DNA of 64,000 nt from Chimaeribacter coloradensis (GCF_002858715.1 NZ_PJZH01000008.1:88487-152486), one strand, 5' to 3'; shown: positions 53,925 through 62,110, numbered from the stretch's first letter. Made by a program: numbers and translations. The notes: generated by a model from the sequence alone, not told the origin.

Positions 53925-54287
53925 TCATCTTTTATTTGAAATAGCTAACGTCAGAGCCTCTTGCAGGGCTTTATTTCCAGGAAAAAGCGTGCCCGGACAG
54001 ATATCGTTCAGCATTTTGTCGGCCAGGCGGTATTCGGTAACAGGACGAGAGAAAACCGTGATCCCTTTCATAACAAAATTACCGCAGATCCTGCCTTCTT
54101 CGTTAACGGCCAGCGCCAGCACGACGCGTGGCCGGAAACGTCCTGATGAGCGACCAATCCGCACGCGCCCGTTGTCGGAAAGTGACGCCAGCGCCCGGTT
54201 GAAGCGGTTGATCTGCAGCCACCCCAGCACCGTCTGACCGGCCCAGGCAACAAACGCCACGCAGACCAGTGTATTTACAGCATCCAT
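53925..54287 (-). CDS. srlM: Glucitol operon activator SrlM (GutM)
   Basis: This small protein of 120 residues has an N-terminal hydrophobic segment (about 5-22, NTLVCVAFVAWAGQTVLGWL) followed by a short basic domain (RFNRALASLSDNGRVRIGRS, RPRVVLALAVNEEGRICG) and a late ALTLAISNKR end. GutM is the conserved activator of the sorbitol operon. GGAGG lies upstream of the ATG at 54287, which is better than the longer frame. It lies between srlD and srlR, the usual place. Confidence 0.92.
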   Translation of the reverse strand: MDAVNTLVCVAFVAWAGQTVLGWLQINRFNRALASLSDNGRVRIGRSSGRFRPRVVLALAVNEEGRICGNFVMKGITVFSRPVTEYRLADKMLNDICPGTLFPGNKALQEALTLAISNKR

Positions 54288-54330
54288 AACTCCCTCCTGA
54301 AACCGGCAGCCTTCACTGCCGGTTACTCTG

Positions 54331-55110
54331 TCAGAACATGACCTGGCCGCCGGTGATGTTAATGGACTGTCCGGTGCAGTAAGCTGCCTTATCGCTTGCA
54401 TAGAACAGCAGAACGTTCAGTACGTCCTCATAATCACAGCCACGCTTCAGGGGCACCTTGTCAATGTAATACTGCTCAACCTGGTCCGGCTCAATACCCA
54501 GCTTTTCTGCGTACTGCGGCAGCAGCGACTGGAACATAGGTGACTTCAGCAGGTTGCCCAGCATCAGGGAGTGTACGGTGATGCCATATTCGGCCAGATC
54601 AAGCGCCAGTGACTGGGTGAGGCCCACACCACCAAACTTCGCCGCGCTGTATCCGGAATTATGTTTACTGCCAACTTTGCCCGACTTGGAGTTGATCTGA
54701 ATAATTCGCCCTTTAATGCCGTCCCGGATCATCAGCTTTGAAAATTCGCGGGCGCAGAGAAAATATCCCACCAGGTTGACCTGCAAAGACAGGTCAAAAT
54801 CGGTCAGCCCGAATTCCGTTATCGGTGCGGCCCTGGCAATGCCGGCGCTGTAGAGCAGCAGATCCGCCCGGCCAAAACCCTCATCAACCTGATGTGCCAG
54901 CGTGATTACGCTTTCTTCATTTGTGGCATCGACCCTGAAAGCCTGGGCGCGGCCTGCACCATAACGTTCGTTAATAACAGCAGCAACTTCGCCTGCATTG
55001 TCTTCATTGAGGTCTGCAACCACGACCCGGTAACCGGCTTCTGCCAGTCCCTCGCACAGGTAAGCACCCAGTGTCTGGCCACCACCGATGACTACAGCAA
55101 CCTGATCCAT
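54331..55110 (-). CDS. srlD: Sorbitol-6-phosphate 2-dehydrogenase SrlD
   Basis: This short-chain dehydrogenase of 259 residues converts sorbitol-6-phosphate and NAD to fructose-6-phosphate. It has the nucleotide motif VAVVIGGGQTLGAYLC, the middle YSAGIARAAPI, the catalytic SGYSAAKFGG (Tyr-x3-Lys) and the C-terminal SINITGGQVMF; it is very close to E. coli SrlD. AGGAG six bases before the ATG at 55110 sets the start. The preceding srlB ends 13 bases before it. Confidence 0.95.
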   Translation of the reverse strand: MDQVAVVIGGGQTLGAYLCEGLAEAGYRVVVADLNEDNAGEVAAVINERYGAGRAQAFRVDATNEESVITLAHQVDEGFGRADLLLYSAGIARAAPITEFGLTDFDLSLQVNLVGYFLCAREFSKLMIRDGIKGRIIQINSKSGKVGSKHNSGYSAAKFGGVGLTQSLALDLAEYGITVHSLMLGNLLKSPMFQSLLPQYAEKLGIEPDQVEQYYIDKVPLKRGCDYEDVLNVLLFYASDKAAYCTGQSINITGGQVMF

Positions 55111-55123
55111 TTTCATCTCCTGA

Positions 55124-55492
55124 TTATTCACTCAACATACGAAATTTCTGGCCCGGTTCAACTGACGCCGGCGCGCGGCCTGCGACATGAACGGTGCCGG
55201 GAAACTCAGCCTGTGCTGCACCGTCAAACCGCACGGTGATATGACCGAGGTCGCGCAGGTTCTCACGGGCCACGTTGCCTACGGCTGTGACCAGATATTC
55301 ACTTTCTCCGATGGTCAGCATGGAGCCGGCGCCAAAGGCGCCGCCGTCATTCACGTCCGCGCGATGGATAAAGCAGTACTCCGCCACGTCCCGGGGGGCA
55401 CCTTCACCAAAAGTGATGAGGAAGTTGTCCTCCAGCGACTCGTTTGCGCTGGGACCGACAGATATAAAGGTGGATTCATAGACGGTTTTCAT
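55124..55492 (-). CDS. srlB: Glucitol/sorbitol PTS EIIA component SrlB
   Basis: This 122-residue protein matches SrlB in length and sequence (MKTVYESTFISVG, ESLEDNFLITFGEGAP, GHITVRFDG). The phosphorylated histidine is His43 in EYCFIHRAD. It passes phosphate from HPr to SrlE. The frame is open to 55657, but the start at 55492 is conventional. Confidence 0.93.
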   Translation of the reverse strand: MKTVYESTFISVGPSANESLEDNFLITFGEGAPRDVAEYCFIHRADVNDGGAFGAGSMLTIGESEYLVTAVGNVARENLRDLGHITVRFDGAAQAEFPGTVHVAGRAPASVEPGQKFRMLSE

Positions 55493-55506
55493 ATGGTTTC
55501 CCGTTA

Positions 55507-56505
55507 TTACTGATAGATAAACCCGGATACGGCCCAGGCAAGAAGTACGGCAGGCGCGCCTGTCAGGAAGCGGCCTACCAAAACAGAAGGCACGCCGACC
55601 CGCACGGTGTCCTGCCGGGCTTCCGCCAGTGACAGACCTACCGGGATAAAATCGCATGACGCCTGTGAATTGATGGCAAAGAGGGCCGGCAGCGCCAGGT
55701 GAGGCGGAATGGTTCCCTGCCCGATCTGTACCCCGACCAGCACGCCGATAACCTGAGCGATAACTGCACCGGGACCAAGAAACGGTGACAGCAGGGGAAA
55801 GGAGCAGATAAGCGCCAGCGTGACCAGGCCAACCGGGCTGTTCGCCAGCGGCGTCAGGCCGTGCGCAATAAAGTCACCCAGCCCGGAAGCCATGATGATG
55901 CCGATAAGAGCGGACACGAATGCCATAAAGGGCAGGATCGTTTTAAGTACGGTATCAATGGTTTCACGGCCGGCCTGAAAGAAAACCGCGACCACCGAGC
56001 CCATACCCATACCGACTTTTGCCAGCAGACCGTCACTCTGCTCGGTGATTTTTTTAGTGCTGTCATATTCGCGCGGACTTGAGCGCACTTCTGAAGCTTG
56101 TGCAGCTGGTTCCCCGGTGACAACCGCTTCTTCCGCGCCCTGACCCGGCTGAATATCGTCCGGTCGCACGCCAGATACGTAAATATCTTCCGTGATGTAC
56201 TGCGCAAGCGGGCCTGATTTCCCTGTAGCATGGATGTTAATGGTCGGAATGCGGCGTTTGGGGTACAGGCCGCACCGCAGCGTGCCGCCACAGTCAATGA
56301 CAGCGATGCCTATCTCCTCAGCCGGCGGCTCCCCGTCCTTAAAGCCGTCCACGGCTTCCCAGCCAGTAAGCGATTTCAGGCGGTCAACAATAGCCGGCCG
56401 GGTACCGGCCGTGATGTAAACAATCTTTTTGCCTGGTGTAACAGTCAGGGTAAGCGGGCCGCCCCAGCCGCTCTCGCCCTTCTTAATCACTATTGAATCA
56501 GTCAT
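55507..56505 (-). CDS. srlE: Glucitol/sorbitol PTS EIIBC component SrlE
   Basis: This 332-residue protein has an N-terminal EIIB domain with phosphocysteine Cys72 ([17 protein letters not shown]). A charged linker (about 115-150) is slightly longer than in E. coli. The C-terminal membrane part has [35 protein letters not shown] and [15 protein letters not shown]. With SrlA it forms the sorbitol permease. Upstream srlA and downstream srlB are each about 14 bases away. Confidence 0.94.
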   Translation of the reverse strand: MTDSIVIKKGESGWGGPLTLTVTPGKKIVYITAGTRPAIVDRLKSLTGWEAVDGFKDGEPPAEEIGIAVIDCGGTLRCGLYPKRRIPTINIHATGKSGPLAQYITEDIYVSGVRPDDIQPGQGAEEAVVTGEPAAQASEVRSSPREYDSTKKITEQSDGLLAKVGMGMGSVVAVFFQAGRETIDTVLKTILPFMAFVSALIGIIMASGLGDFIAHGLTPLANSPVGLVTLALICSFPLLSPFLGPGAVIAQVIGVLVGVQIGQGTIPPHLALPALFAINSQASCDFIPVGLSLAEARQDTVRVGVPSVLVGRFLTGAPAVLLAWAVSGFIYQ

Positions 56506-56519
56506 CTTTTTCTCCGCGC

Positions 56520-57068
56520 TTACAGACGAACCTGACGGTCAAGCTGGACACGCATTTTTCTTTCAAAAATGGTTGTGGTGAGGTCAGTAACCCAGCCACG
56601 GAAGAAATTCATCACCATGCCAACCAGCAGGTAGCTTACGGCGAGCGGACCCAGCGGCAGGTGAAGCGTGGTTAATCCGTTGGCAATTCCCAGATAAACA
56701 AACAGCTCACCGGGATTGATATGAGGGAAGAGGCCATTCATTGAGTGGCAGCTGTAGGACGCGGCCGCGTAGTAGCTGGGCTTGTATTTTTCCGGCATAA
56801 ATTTGCCGAGGCTGAGCGTCATGGGATTACAGAAAACAAACGTGCCGATGACGGGCAGAAACAGGTAGCGGGATACCGGGTTACCGGCGCAGCGCTGAGC
56901 GAGCGCTTCAATACGACGCTGACCCACAAAGACAATCAGCGCATTCATGACAACCAGCAAGCTTATCAGCAGAGGCAAAATGCCGGTAACCATGCCGACA
57001 AAGACCTCGCCCCCCTTCTGAAAGAGGCCGATAAACCACTCGGCTCCGTGTGTGATGCTTTCAATCAT
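56520..57068 (-). CDS. srlA: Glucitol/sorbitol PTS EIIC component SrlA
   Basis: This 182-residue membrane protein matches SrlA closely ([75 protein letters not shown]). First gene of the srl operon. The start at 57068 matches the conserved N-terminus; the frame is open to 57113. The upstream region holds two inverted repeats and a CRP-like half-site, consistent with SrlR repression and catabolite control. Confidence 0.94.
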   Translation of the reverse strand: MIESITHGAEWFIGLFQKGGEVFVGMVTGILPLLISLLVVMNALIVFVGQRRIEALAQRCAGNPVSRYLFLPVIGTFVFCNPMTLSLGKFMPEKYKPSYYAAASYSCHSMNGLFPHINPGELFVYLGIANGLTTLHLPLGPLAVSYLLVGMVMNFFRGWVTDLTTTIFERKMRVQLDRQVRL

Positions 57069-57141
57069 TTTAAAACCCCTTCGCGTAGAGAACAGATAGG
57101 TCGTCTTATTCACTGCAGGAACAAGGTAGATCGAAAATTTA

Positions 57142-57190
57142 ACAATAAAAGATATTCAGATCACAAAATGAATATAATATCTTTTATTGT
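57142..57190. promoter_or_regulatory. srl control region: long inverted repeat with CRP half-site
   Basis: ACAATAAAAGATAT and ATATCTTTTATTGT form a perfect 14-bp inverted repeat around a 21-bp AT-rich spacer. Read leftward, the spacer contains TTTTGTGATCTGAATATC, with a perfect CRP left half. The repeat lies 74 bp upstream of srlA, where an SrlR operator and a CRP site are expected. Confidence 0.65.
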
Positions 57191-57198
57191 GAAAGGTT

Positions 57199-57223
57199 AA
57201 ATGAAAGATTAATGCTTTCATTT
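57199..57223. promoter_or_regulatory. srl control region: second inverted repeat
   Basis: AAATGAAAG and CTTTCATTT form a perfect 9-bp inverted repeat with a seven-base spacer. Its TGAAAG/CTTTCA half-sites reappear in the palindrome upstream of srlR, so it is a candidate SrlR (or GutM) site. Confidence 0.55.
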
Positions 57224-57383
57224 GCGCGTGTTTGCAGGAAGATTCAGGCAGTTGATGAAGAGGAATAAAAGGGAAATGGGGTGAAACACTGTTTTTTATA
57301 ACCGTTTCCCTCTCTGGAGGGGTGACATCCGGTAGACTGTCTGTTAGGTTTAACTATCTTTCGACGCACATGGCCCGTTTAAA
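57224..57383. other. Region between the srl control sites and the leader ORF
   Basis: This stretch separates the leftward srl promoter from the rightward leader peptide gene and should hold the promoter of the latter. No further repeat or ORF is called. Confidence 0.4.
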
Positions 57384-57515
57384 ATGGTAATGATGACTTC
57401 TCAGCAGGCTTTCGCTAATACCGGCTCTCCGGTAGTCAGCGCTGCGTCATCACTACACGGCCTGTATACCGTTACCTGTCCACCGCCTCCACCTCCCGGA
57501 ACTGCGTCCTTTTAG
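57384..57515 (+). CDS. Candidate leader peptide with a six-proline stretch
   Basis: This 43-residue open frame reads MVMMTSQQAFANTGSP to TCPPPPPPGTASF and ends 105 bases before the EamA exporter gene. Six consecutive prolines followed by glycine are a strong ribosome-stalling signal relieved by EF-P. No strong Shine-Dalgarno is visible, and three closely spaced ATGs (57384, 57390, 57393) could start it. An ACTAAA/TTTAGT hairpin and further inverted repeats follow the stop. Position and content suggest translation-coupled attenuation of the downstream exporter genes. That it is translated is an inference. Confidence 0.5.
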   Translation: MVMMTSQQAFANTGSPVVSAASSLHGLYTVTCPPPPPPGTASF

Positions 57516-57620
57516 GGACTAAAACCTTTAGTTACCGACAACCGGCTGATATTACGTTGTAAAACAGCGTGCATTTGCCTGTACCGGTTTTCTGCAGATT
57601 CAGGAATTGTGGAGATTCCA

Positions 57621-58490
57621 ATGCGTTCAAATAAATTTTCTCTCGCCTCTCAGGGCGCGACGTCCGGCTTTGTCCTGCTCTGGGGCTGTGCCGCTATTTT
57701 TACCCGTCTGGGACTGGATAATGCCTCGCCTCTGGCGCTTCTTGTTTTCCGCTTTGCCATCGCGCTTGGCACCCTGTTGCTCATTGGCTGCTTTCGCCGC
57801 CGCTGGTTACCTGAAAAGGGGACCCGCCGGCAGGTGATACTGACGGGCCTGATGCTGATTGGCGGGTATTCGGTCTGCTATTTTCAGGCCATGGCGCACG
57901 GCGTCACGCCCGGACTGATTGCCACCATTATGGGCATTCAGCCCATCCTTACGCTGTGCGTCGTTGAGCGCAGGATGCAGGGACTCCGCCTGGCCGGGCT
58001 GATGCTGGCACTTTCGGGACTTATCCTGCTGGTCTGGCGAAGCCTGTCTGCATCACATCTGCCCGTATCCGGCGTCATCTTTGCCCTGGCAGCGCTGCTC
58101 TTTATGACGTTCGGCGCCATCATGCAGAAAAAAATTCGCCAGTCCCCGGCCGACGTGCTTCCTCTGCAGTACGGCATAAGCCTCGTGCTGTGTGTGTGCC
58201 TGCTGCCTACGGGCGTTTTCCACGTCAGCTACACGCCGGCCTTTTTCACCTCGGTCCTGTTTCTGGGCGTACTGATTTCCGTGGTGGCGCAGCTGCTGCT
58301 TTACCGCCTGCTCAGTGCCGGGAGCATTGTTAATGTCACCAGCCTGTTTTATCTGGTGCCGGTCATTACGGCCGTGCTGGATTACCTGCTGCTGGGTAAC
58401 GCTCTGCCGTGGTCAGGCGTGGCAGGCATGGGCGCCATTTTGATCGGAATAATGATGGTGTTCCGGGCACCCCGTGCGCAGGTGGCATAA
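57621..58490 (+). CDS. EamA/DMT-family exporter
   Basis: This transporter of 289 residues has ten helices in two EamA repeats, opening GATSGFVLLWGCAAIFTRLG and containing MAHGVTPGLIATIMGIQPIL and, in the second repeat, LFYLVPVITAVLDYLLLGNALP. GGAG six bases before the ATG at 57621 is better than the GTG at 57609. It is followed by azlCD, another amino-acid export system, 61 bases away, and preceded by a polyproline leader. Amino-acid or analogue export is likely; the substrate is not known. Confidence 0.88.
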   Translation: MRSNKFSLASQGATSGFVLLWGCAAIFTRLGLDNASPLALLVFRFAIALGTLLLIGCFRRRWLPEKGTRRQVILTGLMLIGGYSVCYFQAMAHGVTPGLIATIMGIQPILTLCVVERRMQGLRLAGLMLALSGLILLVWRSLSASHLPVSGVIFALAALLFMTFGAIMQKKIRQSPADVLPLQYGISLVLCVCLLPTGVFHVSYTPAFFTSVLFLGVLISVVAQLLLYRLLSAGSIVNVTSLFYLVPVITAVLDYLLLGNALPWSGVAGMGAILIGIMMVFRAPRAQVA

Positions 58491-58500
58491 CGTTCTGGTT

Positions 58501-58520
58501 CCCCGCCCTGAGCGGCGGGG
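58501..58520. terminator. Hairpin between the exporter and azlC
   Basis: CCCCGCC pairs with GGCGGGG around a six-base loop. It is followed by ATATTTAAAT without a solid T-run, so it may be a weak terminator or an intercistronic stabiliser. Confidence 0.5.
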
Positions 58521-58551
58521 ATATTTAAATCCGCTTACGGGCTGGAAAAAA

Positions 58552-59265
58552 ATGGAAAATTCACTGCATACCGACTCTTTTGCACGGGGAGTCAGAGATG
58601 CCGTTCCCCTGCTGCTCGCTATTGCCCCCTATGCCGTCATACTGGGCGCTCAGGCTTCACGAACGGGATTAAGCACCCCTGAATTAGGCCTGATGACGGG
58701 TCTGAACTTTGCAGGCGGCTCGGAGTTTGCCGCCATACAGCTCTGGCACAACCCGCTGCCGGTGCTGACCATCATCCTGCTCACCTTCCTTATCAACAGC
58801 CGGCACATCATCATGGGCGCGGCGCTGATGCCTTATCTCAGGCACCTTCCCCGGCGTAAGGTTCTGCCCGCGCTGTTCTTTATGGCGGATGAGGGCTGGG
58901 CCGTGGCTTATTCCCGGACCCTGAAAAATGCCGCCACGATGCCGGCGGACCGGTGCCTGAACCTGGCCTATTTCCTCGGTGCCTGTTTCCCGTTCTGGCC
59001 GGTATGGCTCGGCTTTTCCGTTATGGGGGCGCTCGCGGGGCCGGTTCTGGGCGACGTGGAGGCATACGGGTTTGCCATGGCGTTTCCTGCCACCTTTATC
59101 GTTCTGCTGAGAGGCATGTGGAAAGGATTCCGGGCGGCCCGGTCGTGGATGGTCAGCCTGGCCGTGGCAGCCGCCGTGTATCTGCTTTTTCCGGGACATG
59201 CTTATGTACTGGCCGGCACGTTCAGCGGCCTGCTGGCCGCGTGGTTCTGGGGGGAGAAGGCATGA
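58552..59265 (+). CDS. azlC: AzlC-family branched-chain amino-acid exporter subunit
   Basis: This 237-residue membrane protein of the AzlC/YgaZ family has GVRDAVPLLLAIAPYAVILG at the start, FAGGSEFAAIQLWHNPLPVL, the conserved LINSRHIIMGAALMPYL and FFMADEGWAVAYS. Together with AzlD it forms a branched-chain amino-acid (leucine analogue, valine) exporter. The start at 58552 fits; the frame is open upstream. It overlaps azlD by four bases (ATGA). Confidence 0.9.
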   Translation: MENSLHTDSFARGVRDAVPLLLAIAPYAVILGAQASRTGLSTPELGLMTGLNFAGGSEFAAIQLWHNPLPVLTIILLTFLINSRHIIMGAALMPYLRHLPRRKVLPALFFMADEGWAVAYSRTLKNAATMPADRCLNLAYFLGACFPFWPVWLGFSVMGALAGPVLGDVEAYGFAMAFPATFIVLLRGMWKGFRAARSWMVSLAVAAAVYLLFPGHAYVLAGTFSGLLAAWFWGEKA

Positions 59266-59558
59266 CGGCAGCAGCGTTTATCACCATTGCCGGCATGGCG
59301 CTGATCACCTACCTGACGCGAATTCTCGGTTACCTTGTGCTGCGAAACCGGCATCTCAGCCCGCGCGCCAGAAACGTAATGGAAAGCGCGCCGGGCTGCG
59401 TAATGGTATCGGCAATTTCCCCATACTTCGTCTCATCAAATCCGGCGGTTGTTATCGCCATGCTGGTCACTGTTGGCTGCGCCACGCGGTTATCCATGCT
59501 GCCGACACTGGTCATTTCGATCGCGTCACTGGGCATTCTGCAGGCCGTTATAGTCTGA
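59262..59558 (+). CDS. azlD: AzlD-family branched-chain amino-acid exporter subunit
   Basis: This 98-residue protein has three to four hydrophobic segments, opening MTAAAFITIAGMALITYLTR with LSPRARNVMESAPGCVMVSA in the middle and SLGILQAVIV at the end. It matches the small AzlD/YgaH subunit. Its ATG overlaps the azlC stop, so the two are coupled. The frame extends far upstream inside azlC, but only this start is consistent. Confidence 0.88.
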   Translation: MTAAAFITIAGMALITYLTRILGYLVLRNRHLSPRARNVMESAPGCVMVSAISPYFVSSNPAVVIAMLVTVGCATRLSMLPTLVISIASLGILQAVIV

Positions 59559-59563
59559 ACCAC

Positions 59564-59601
59564 TTCCCGTATCATGACCGTTACTGGTCATGATACGGGA
59601 A
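59564..59601. terminator. Perfect 16-bp hairpin after azlD
   Basis: TTCCCGTATCATGACC pairs completely with GGTCATGATACGGGAA around a six-base loop, five bases after the azlD stop. The T-run is missing (ACCGG follows), but A/T flanks make it a plausible bidirectional terminator. Confidence 0.6.
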
Positions 59602-59677
59602 ACCGGTTACTGGTGTCCGTTCCGGCATTTCTCAGGAATGTTATTAAACGCCTGCATACGCTTATCTGGGTTTGTAA

Positions 59678-59732
59678 GTCCGCTTTTCGCTCATAGCGCA
59701 CCGTGACTGTCCGCTCTGTGCCAAGAGCGGAC
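59678..59732. repeat. Two-hairpin intergenic repeat, copy 3
   Basis: The left half GTCCGCTTTTCGCTCATAGC is followed by a shortened spacer, then an intact right hairpin (GTCCGCTCTGTGCCAAGAGCGGAC, 59709-59732). About eight bases of the spacer are missing compared with copies 1, 2 and 4. Confidence 0.75.
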
Positions 59733-59974
59733 GTTGCACAATGCTTTGTTTAATAAATAGCGAGTAGGTAAATTAAACTTTTTATAATAATTTACTATTA
59801 ATAGTAAGGGCTATCATTTTTTGCAAAATGGGATACCGGTTTACTTCCAAGTTAATATACTTTATCCGTGCATCACTTATTATCTAATCATTTTTTAGTT
59901 AATATTGAACAGCTAGTGTCTAGCATTAGCTCTTGCAAAATGGTAATTCACCCTTCAAAACAGAGGTGTAGAAA
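59733..59974. other. AT-rich upstream region of the VapA-like gene
   Basis: The composition falls sharply here. No other gene is visible; the likely promoter and a GAGG ribosome site (eight bases before the ATG) of the next gene lie in it. Confidence 0.45.
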
Positions 59975-60487
59975 ATGAGTGAAGAAAAAATTGTTAACAT
60001 GAAAAATGAGAGTGTAAAAGGTCAATTAGATTCTTCAAAAAGACCATTAATCCCGCCAGATACTATAATTAAAGACTATATTAATTCAGTAAGTAAGTTT
60101 TTCAATTCAGATGAATCAATTCTCGACAAACATGTTGAGAAATTAAGTACAATGCCTAGCTATAAGATGTATGACTTGGAAATCTGGGCAGCTTTTGTTT
60201 ATTTTGATATAACAGCATCACCAGATGATGGTAATGGCCCTGTATTTAAAGGTAAAGCAGGCGGCTTAGCGGGGCTAGTCGGTGGAAAAGCCTGGGGCAC
60301 CCTGTACACGGATGATATCCAAAACCTTGCTGATAATACTAAAAGTTTTATGTTTACTTGCTATGGTGGGGTTTATGAAGCTTTGTACTTTTATGATAGC
60401 AATAGCAACTTACTCGGTTATATTCAAGCTGGAGGGTTTACCATTGCCGCAGGAATGGCCGGTGGCACAGGCAGCTGGAGTTGGTAA
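59975..60487 (+). CDS. VapA-family (Rhodococcus virulence-associated) protein
   Basis: This 170-residue protein has a hydrophilic N-terminal part (1-65) and a C-terminal domain (about 66-170) that follows the Rhodococcus VapA core closely: GNGPVFKGKAGGLAG, AWGTLYTDDIQNL, YDSNSNLLGYIQAGG and a GTGSWSW end. VapA-type proteins form a small beta-barrel and, in Rhodococcus equi, are secreted and disturb the phagosome. Unlike VapA there is no signal peptide here, so export, if any, would need another route. The gene is AT-rich, alone, and ends at a strong terminator; it looks acquired. Confidence 0.82.
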   Translation: MSEEKIVNMKNESVKGQLDSSKRPLIPPDTIIKDYINSVSKFFNSDESILDKHVEKLSTMPSYKMYDLEIWAAFVYFDITASPDDGNGPVFKGKAGGLAGLVGGKAWGTLYTDDIQNLADNTKSFMFTCYGGVYEALYFYDSNSNLLGYIQAGGFTIAAGMAGGTGSWSW

Positions 60488-60540
60488 TCTTTGACACTCT
60501 TTTCTTCAGGTTTCCTTTGGGTTAACATCATTTAATACTA

Positions 60541-60575
60541 AAGGCCCGACTCCATCTCAGATGGGCCTTTTTTTT
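60541..60575 (+). terminator. Intrinsic terminator after the VapA-like gene
   Basis: AAGGCCC and GGGCCTT pair across a short loop that also contains CCATCT/AGATGG, followed by eight Ts. It is a strong terminator for the rightward transcript. Confidence 0.85.
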
Positions 60576-60923
60576 CCGCTTCCAGCAATACAACTTGTAG
60601 ATTATATCGCTGTCTGTGATTCAACACATCACCAAGCACATCAATGGCTATTTGGTAGCCTAGGTGGCTTTATTCAGCTTTCTGTTAAAAGCTAAAATCG
60701 AAAAAAAGCCCGCACATGGCGGGCAAACCAAAAAAGGTCGAATCAGGAGATACTCTAGACGTTCATCAGGGGCTTGTCATTGTTCAAAGACGTAAAAAGT
60801 GTCATAAAAATATCAGCGATTGTCATGCAAACTTTAAAATGGAAAAGAAAAAGTTTTCTTCATTAAAAGGTATAAGGGTTGATATGATTAACGTAATAGT
60901 AATTCAGTCGTTATGAGCGAAAC
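60576..60923. other. AT-rich gap, no clear gene
   Basis: A rightward 66-codon frame (60716-60916) lacks a ribosome site and I do not call it. A leftward terminator lies at 60700-60724, although no leftward gene is visible to its right until 61178, so a small leftward RNA is possible. Confidence 0.45.
60700..60724 (-). terminator. Leftward intrinsic terminator
   Basis: GCCCGC/GCGGGC with a five-base loop followed, read leftward, by eight Ts. It could terminate the transcript of the gene starting at 62110 by read-through, or a small RNA. Confidence 0.65.
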
Positions 60924-60986
60924 GTCTGCTTTCGCTCATAGCGGACATTGGCATACGTTTCAGTCCGTTCTGTGCCAGAAGCGGAC
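60924..60986. repeat. Two-hairpin intergenic repeat, copy 4
   Basis: The left hairpin is GTCTGCTTTCGCTCATAGCGGAC (60924-60946) and the right one GTCCGTTCTGTGCCAGAAGCGGAC (60963-60986). Each stem has one G-T type mismatch, which still pairs in RNA. Confidence 0.78.
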
Positions 60987-61177
60987 ATTGCTGACCTAAT
61001 ACTGTATTAATCTATGGCGGCATGTCATCTGAGTTGTTTAGGTAAGGTTAAACAACCCCAGTGCATGAGAGCATACACATTATCTGCCTGCTCTAAGTTA
61101 GAGGGTCATTGTCAGTTAACGCCGGGCCTGGCGGAAGATATTCTCTTGTTTGTGCTCTGTAACGTTATCTCCTTTGT

Positions 61178-62110
61178 TCAGTTGAGAAGAAGATGGATCA
61201 AACCTCTTAGAAGAATTCCTACCAACGCTCCGGGTATGGCATAGCGAAAAAGCCTGACAAACCTGCTGGCGATCCCGAGAAAAATGCCAATCCCTGGAAG
61301 ATCAAACGTCTGAATCATAAAACCAGCTGAGGCATTGACCTGCTGAGAAGTCATCAGCCCTTTGTGTAAAATTTCCGTCATTACGCCATAGTACGCAGTT
61401 CCGCCTGCGAGAAGCTTAGTCAGTGTCGGCATTATGAAGATATCGGAAACATTGAGGTTGGTCAGGAGGGGCGCAAGCAGCGAGGCAATGACCTCTATAG
61501 CACCGCTGGCCTTTAATAACCCGACAATGGTAAGAGAAATTATCAGCATCGGAACTGCACCCAGAGCAAGTCTGATCGCATCTGAACCTGCGCCGTTAAT
61601 AATGGTAATCAACCCCTGCCCTGACTTTTCGCTGTGAATGTCATCTTCTGAGGATGTCAGTGTTAAAGATGACAGCCGGCGCCCTGTAAAATGATATGTC
61701 ATCGCAGCGGCGGCAAGCCCGCCGGCCACCGAAATAAGTATGGCTTCTCCCCAGTGGAGACCAAAGGGGATCAAAGGGTAAAAAACATTACCCTGTCCCA
61801 TCGCAAATAACATGGCCAGAGCGGCGGCCAGATGCCTGTCTGATGTGCCACGCTTTTCCATAATGGCAAGCGCGGCCAGAGGGGCCGCAAAACTGACAAA
61901 ATTCAGCTGGATAAGCGCAAAAATAGCTATACCAGTCACGCCAAAAGGCCTCAGCGCAGGCGTCATAACGCGTACAATCCAATCCAGGACGCCTTTTTGT
62001 TCAAGATATTTCATGATGATAAGCATCACTACCATGACCGGAATAAGCGTATATAAAGCGACGTCAACAGAAGCTTTCCCGGCTGACATAATGATCCCGA
62101 TAATATCCAT
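61178..62110 (-). CDS. Nucleoside-recognition (Gate) domain membrane protein
   Basis: This protein of about 310 residues has eight to nine helices and two Gate-type half domains (about 1-110 and 180-300), with PLAALAIMEKRGTSDRHLAAAL and LAMLFAMGQGNVFYPLIPFG near the middle. It resembles YjiH/SpmA-like Gate proteins, some of which transport nucleosides or small ions; none of the sequence fixes a substrate. GGAG six bases before the ATG at 62110 sets the start. Confidence 0.78.
   Translation of the reverse strand: MDIIGIIMSAGKASVDVALYTLIPVMVVMLIIMKYLEQKGVLDWIVRVMTPALRPFGVTGIAIFALIQLNFVSFAAPLAALAIMEKRGTSDRHLAAALAMLFAMGQGNVFYPLIPFGLHWGEAILISVAGGLAAAAMTYHFTGRRLSSLTLTSSEDDIHSEKSGQGLITIINGAGSDAIRLALGAVPMLIISLTIVGLLKASGAIEVIASLLAPLLTNLNVSDIFIMPTLTKLLAGGTAYYGVMTEILHKGLMTSQQVNASAGFMIQTFDLPGIGIFLGIASRFVRLFRYAIPGALVGILLRGLIHLLLN

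Noticed and set aside
60716..60916. 66-codon frame with a VESGDTL motif resembling LysM
   Set aside because: It starts inside a terminator hairpin, has no Shine-Dalgarno and loses any LysM pattern after 15 residues.
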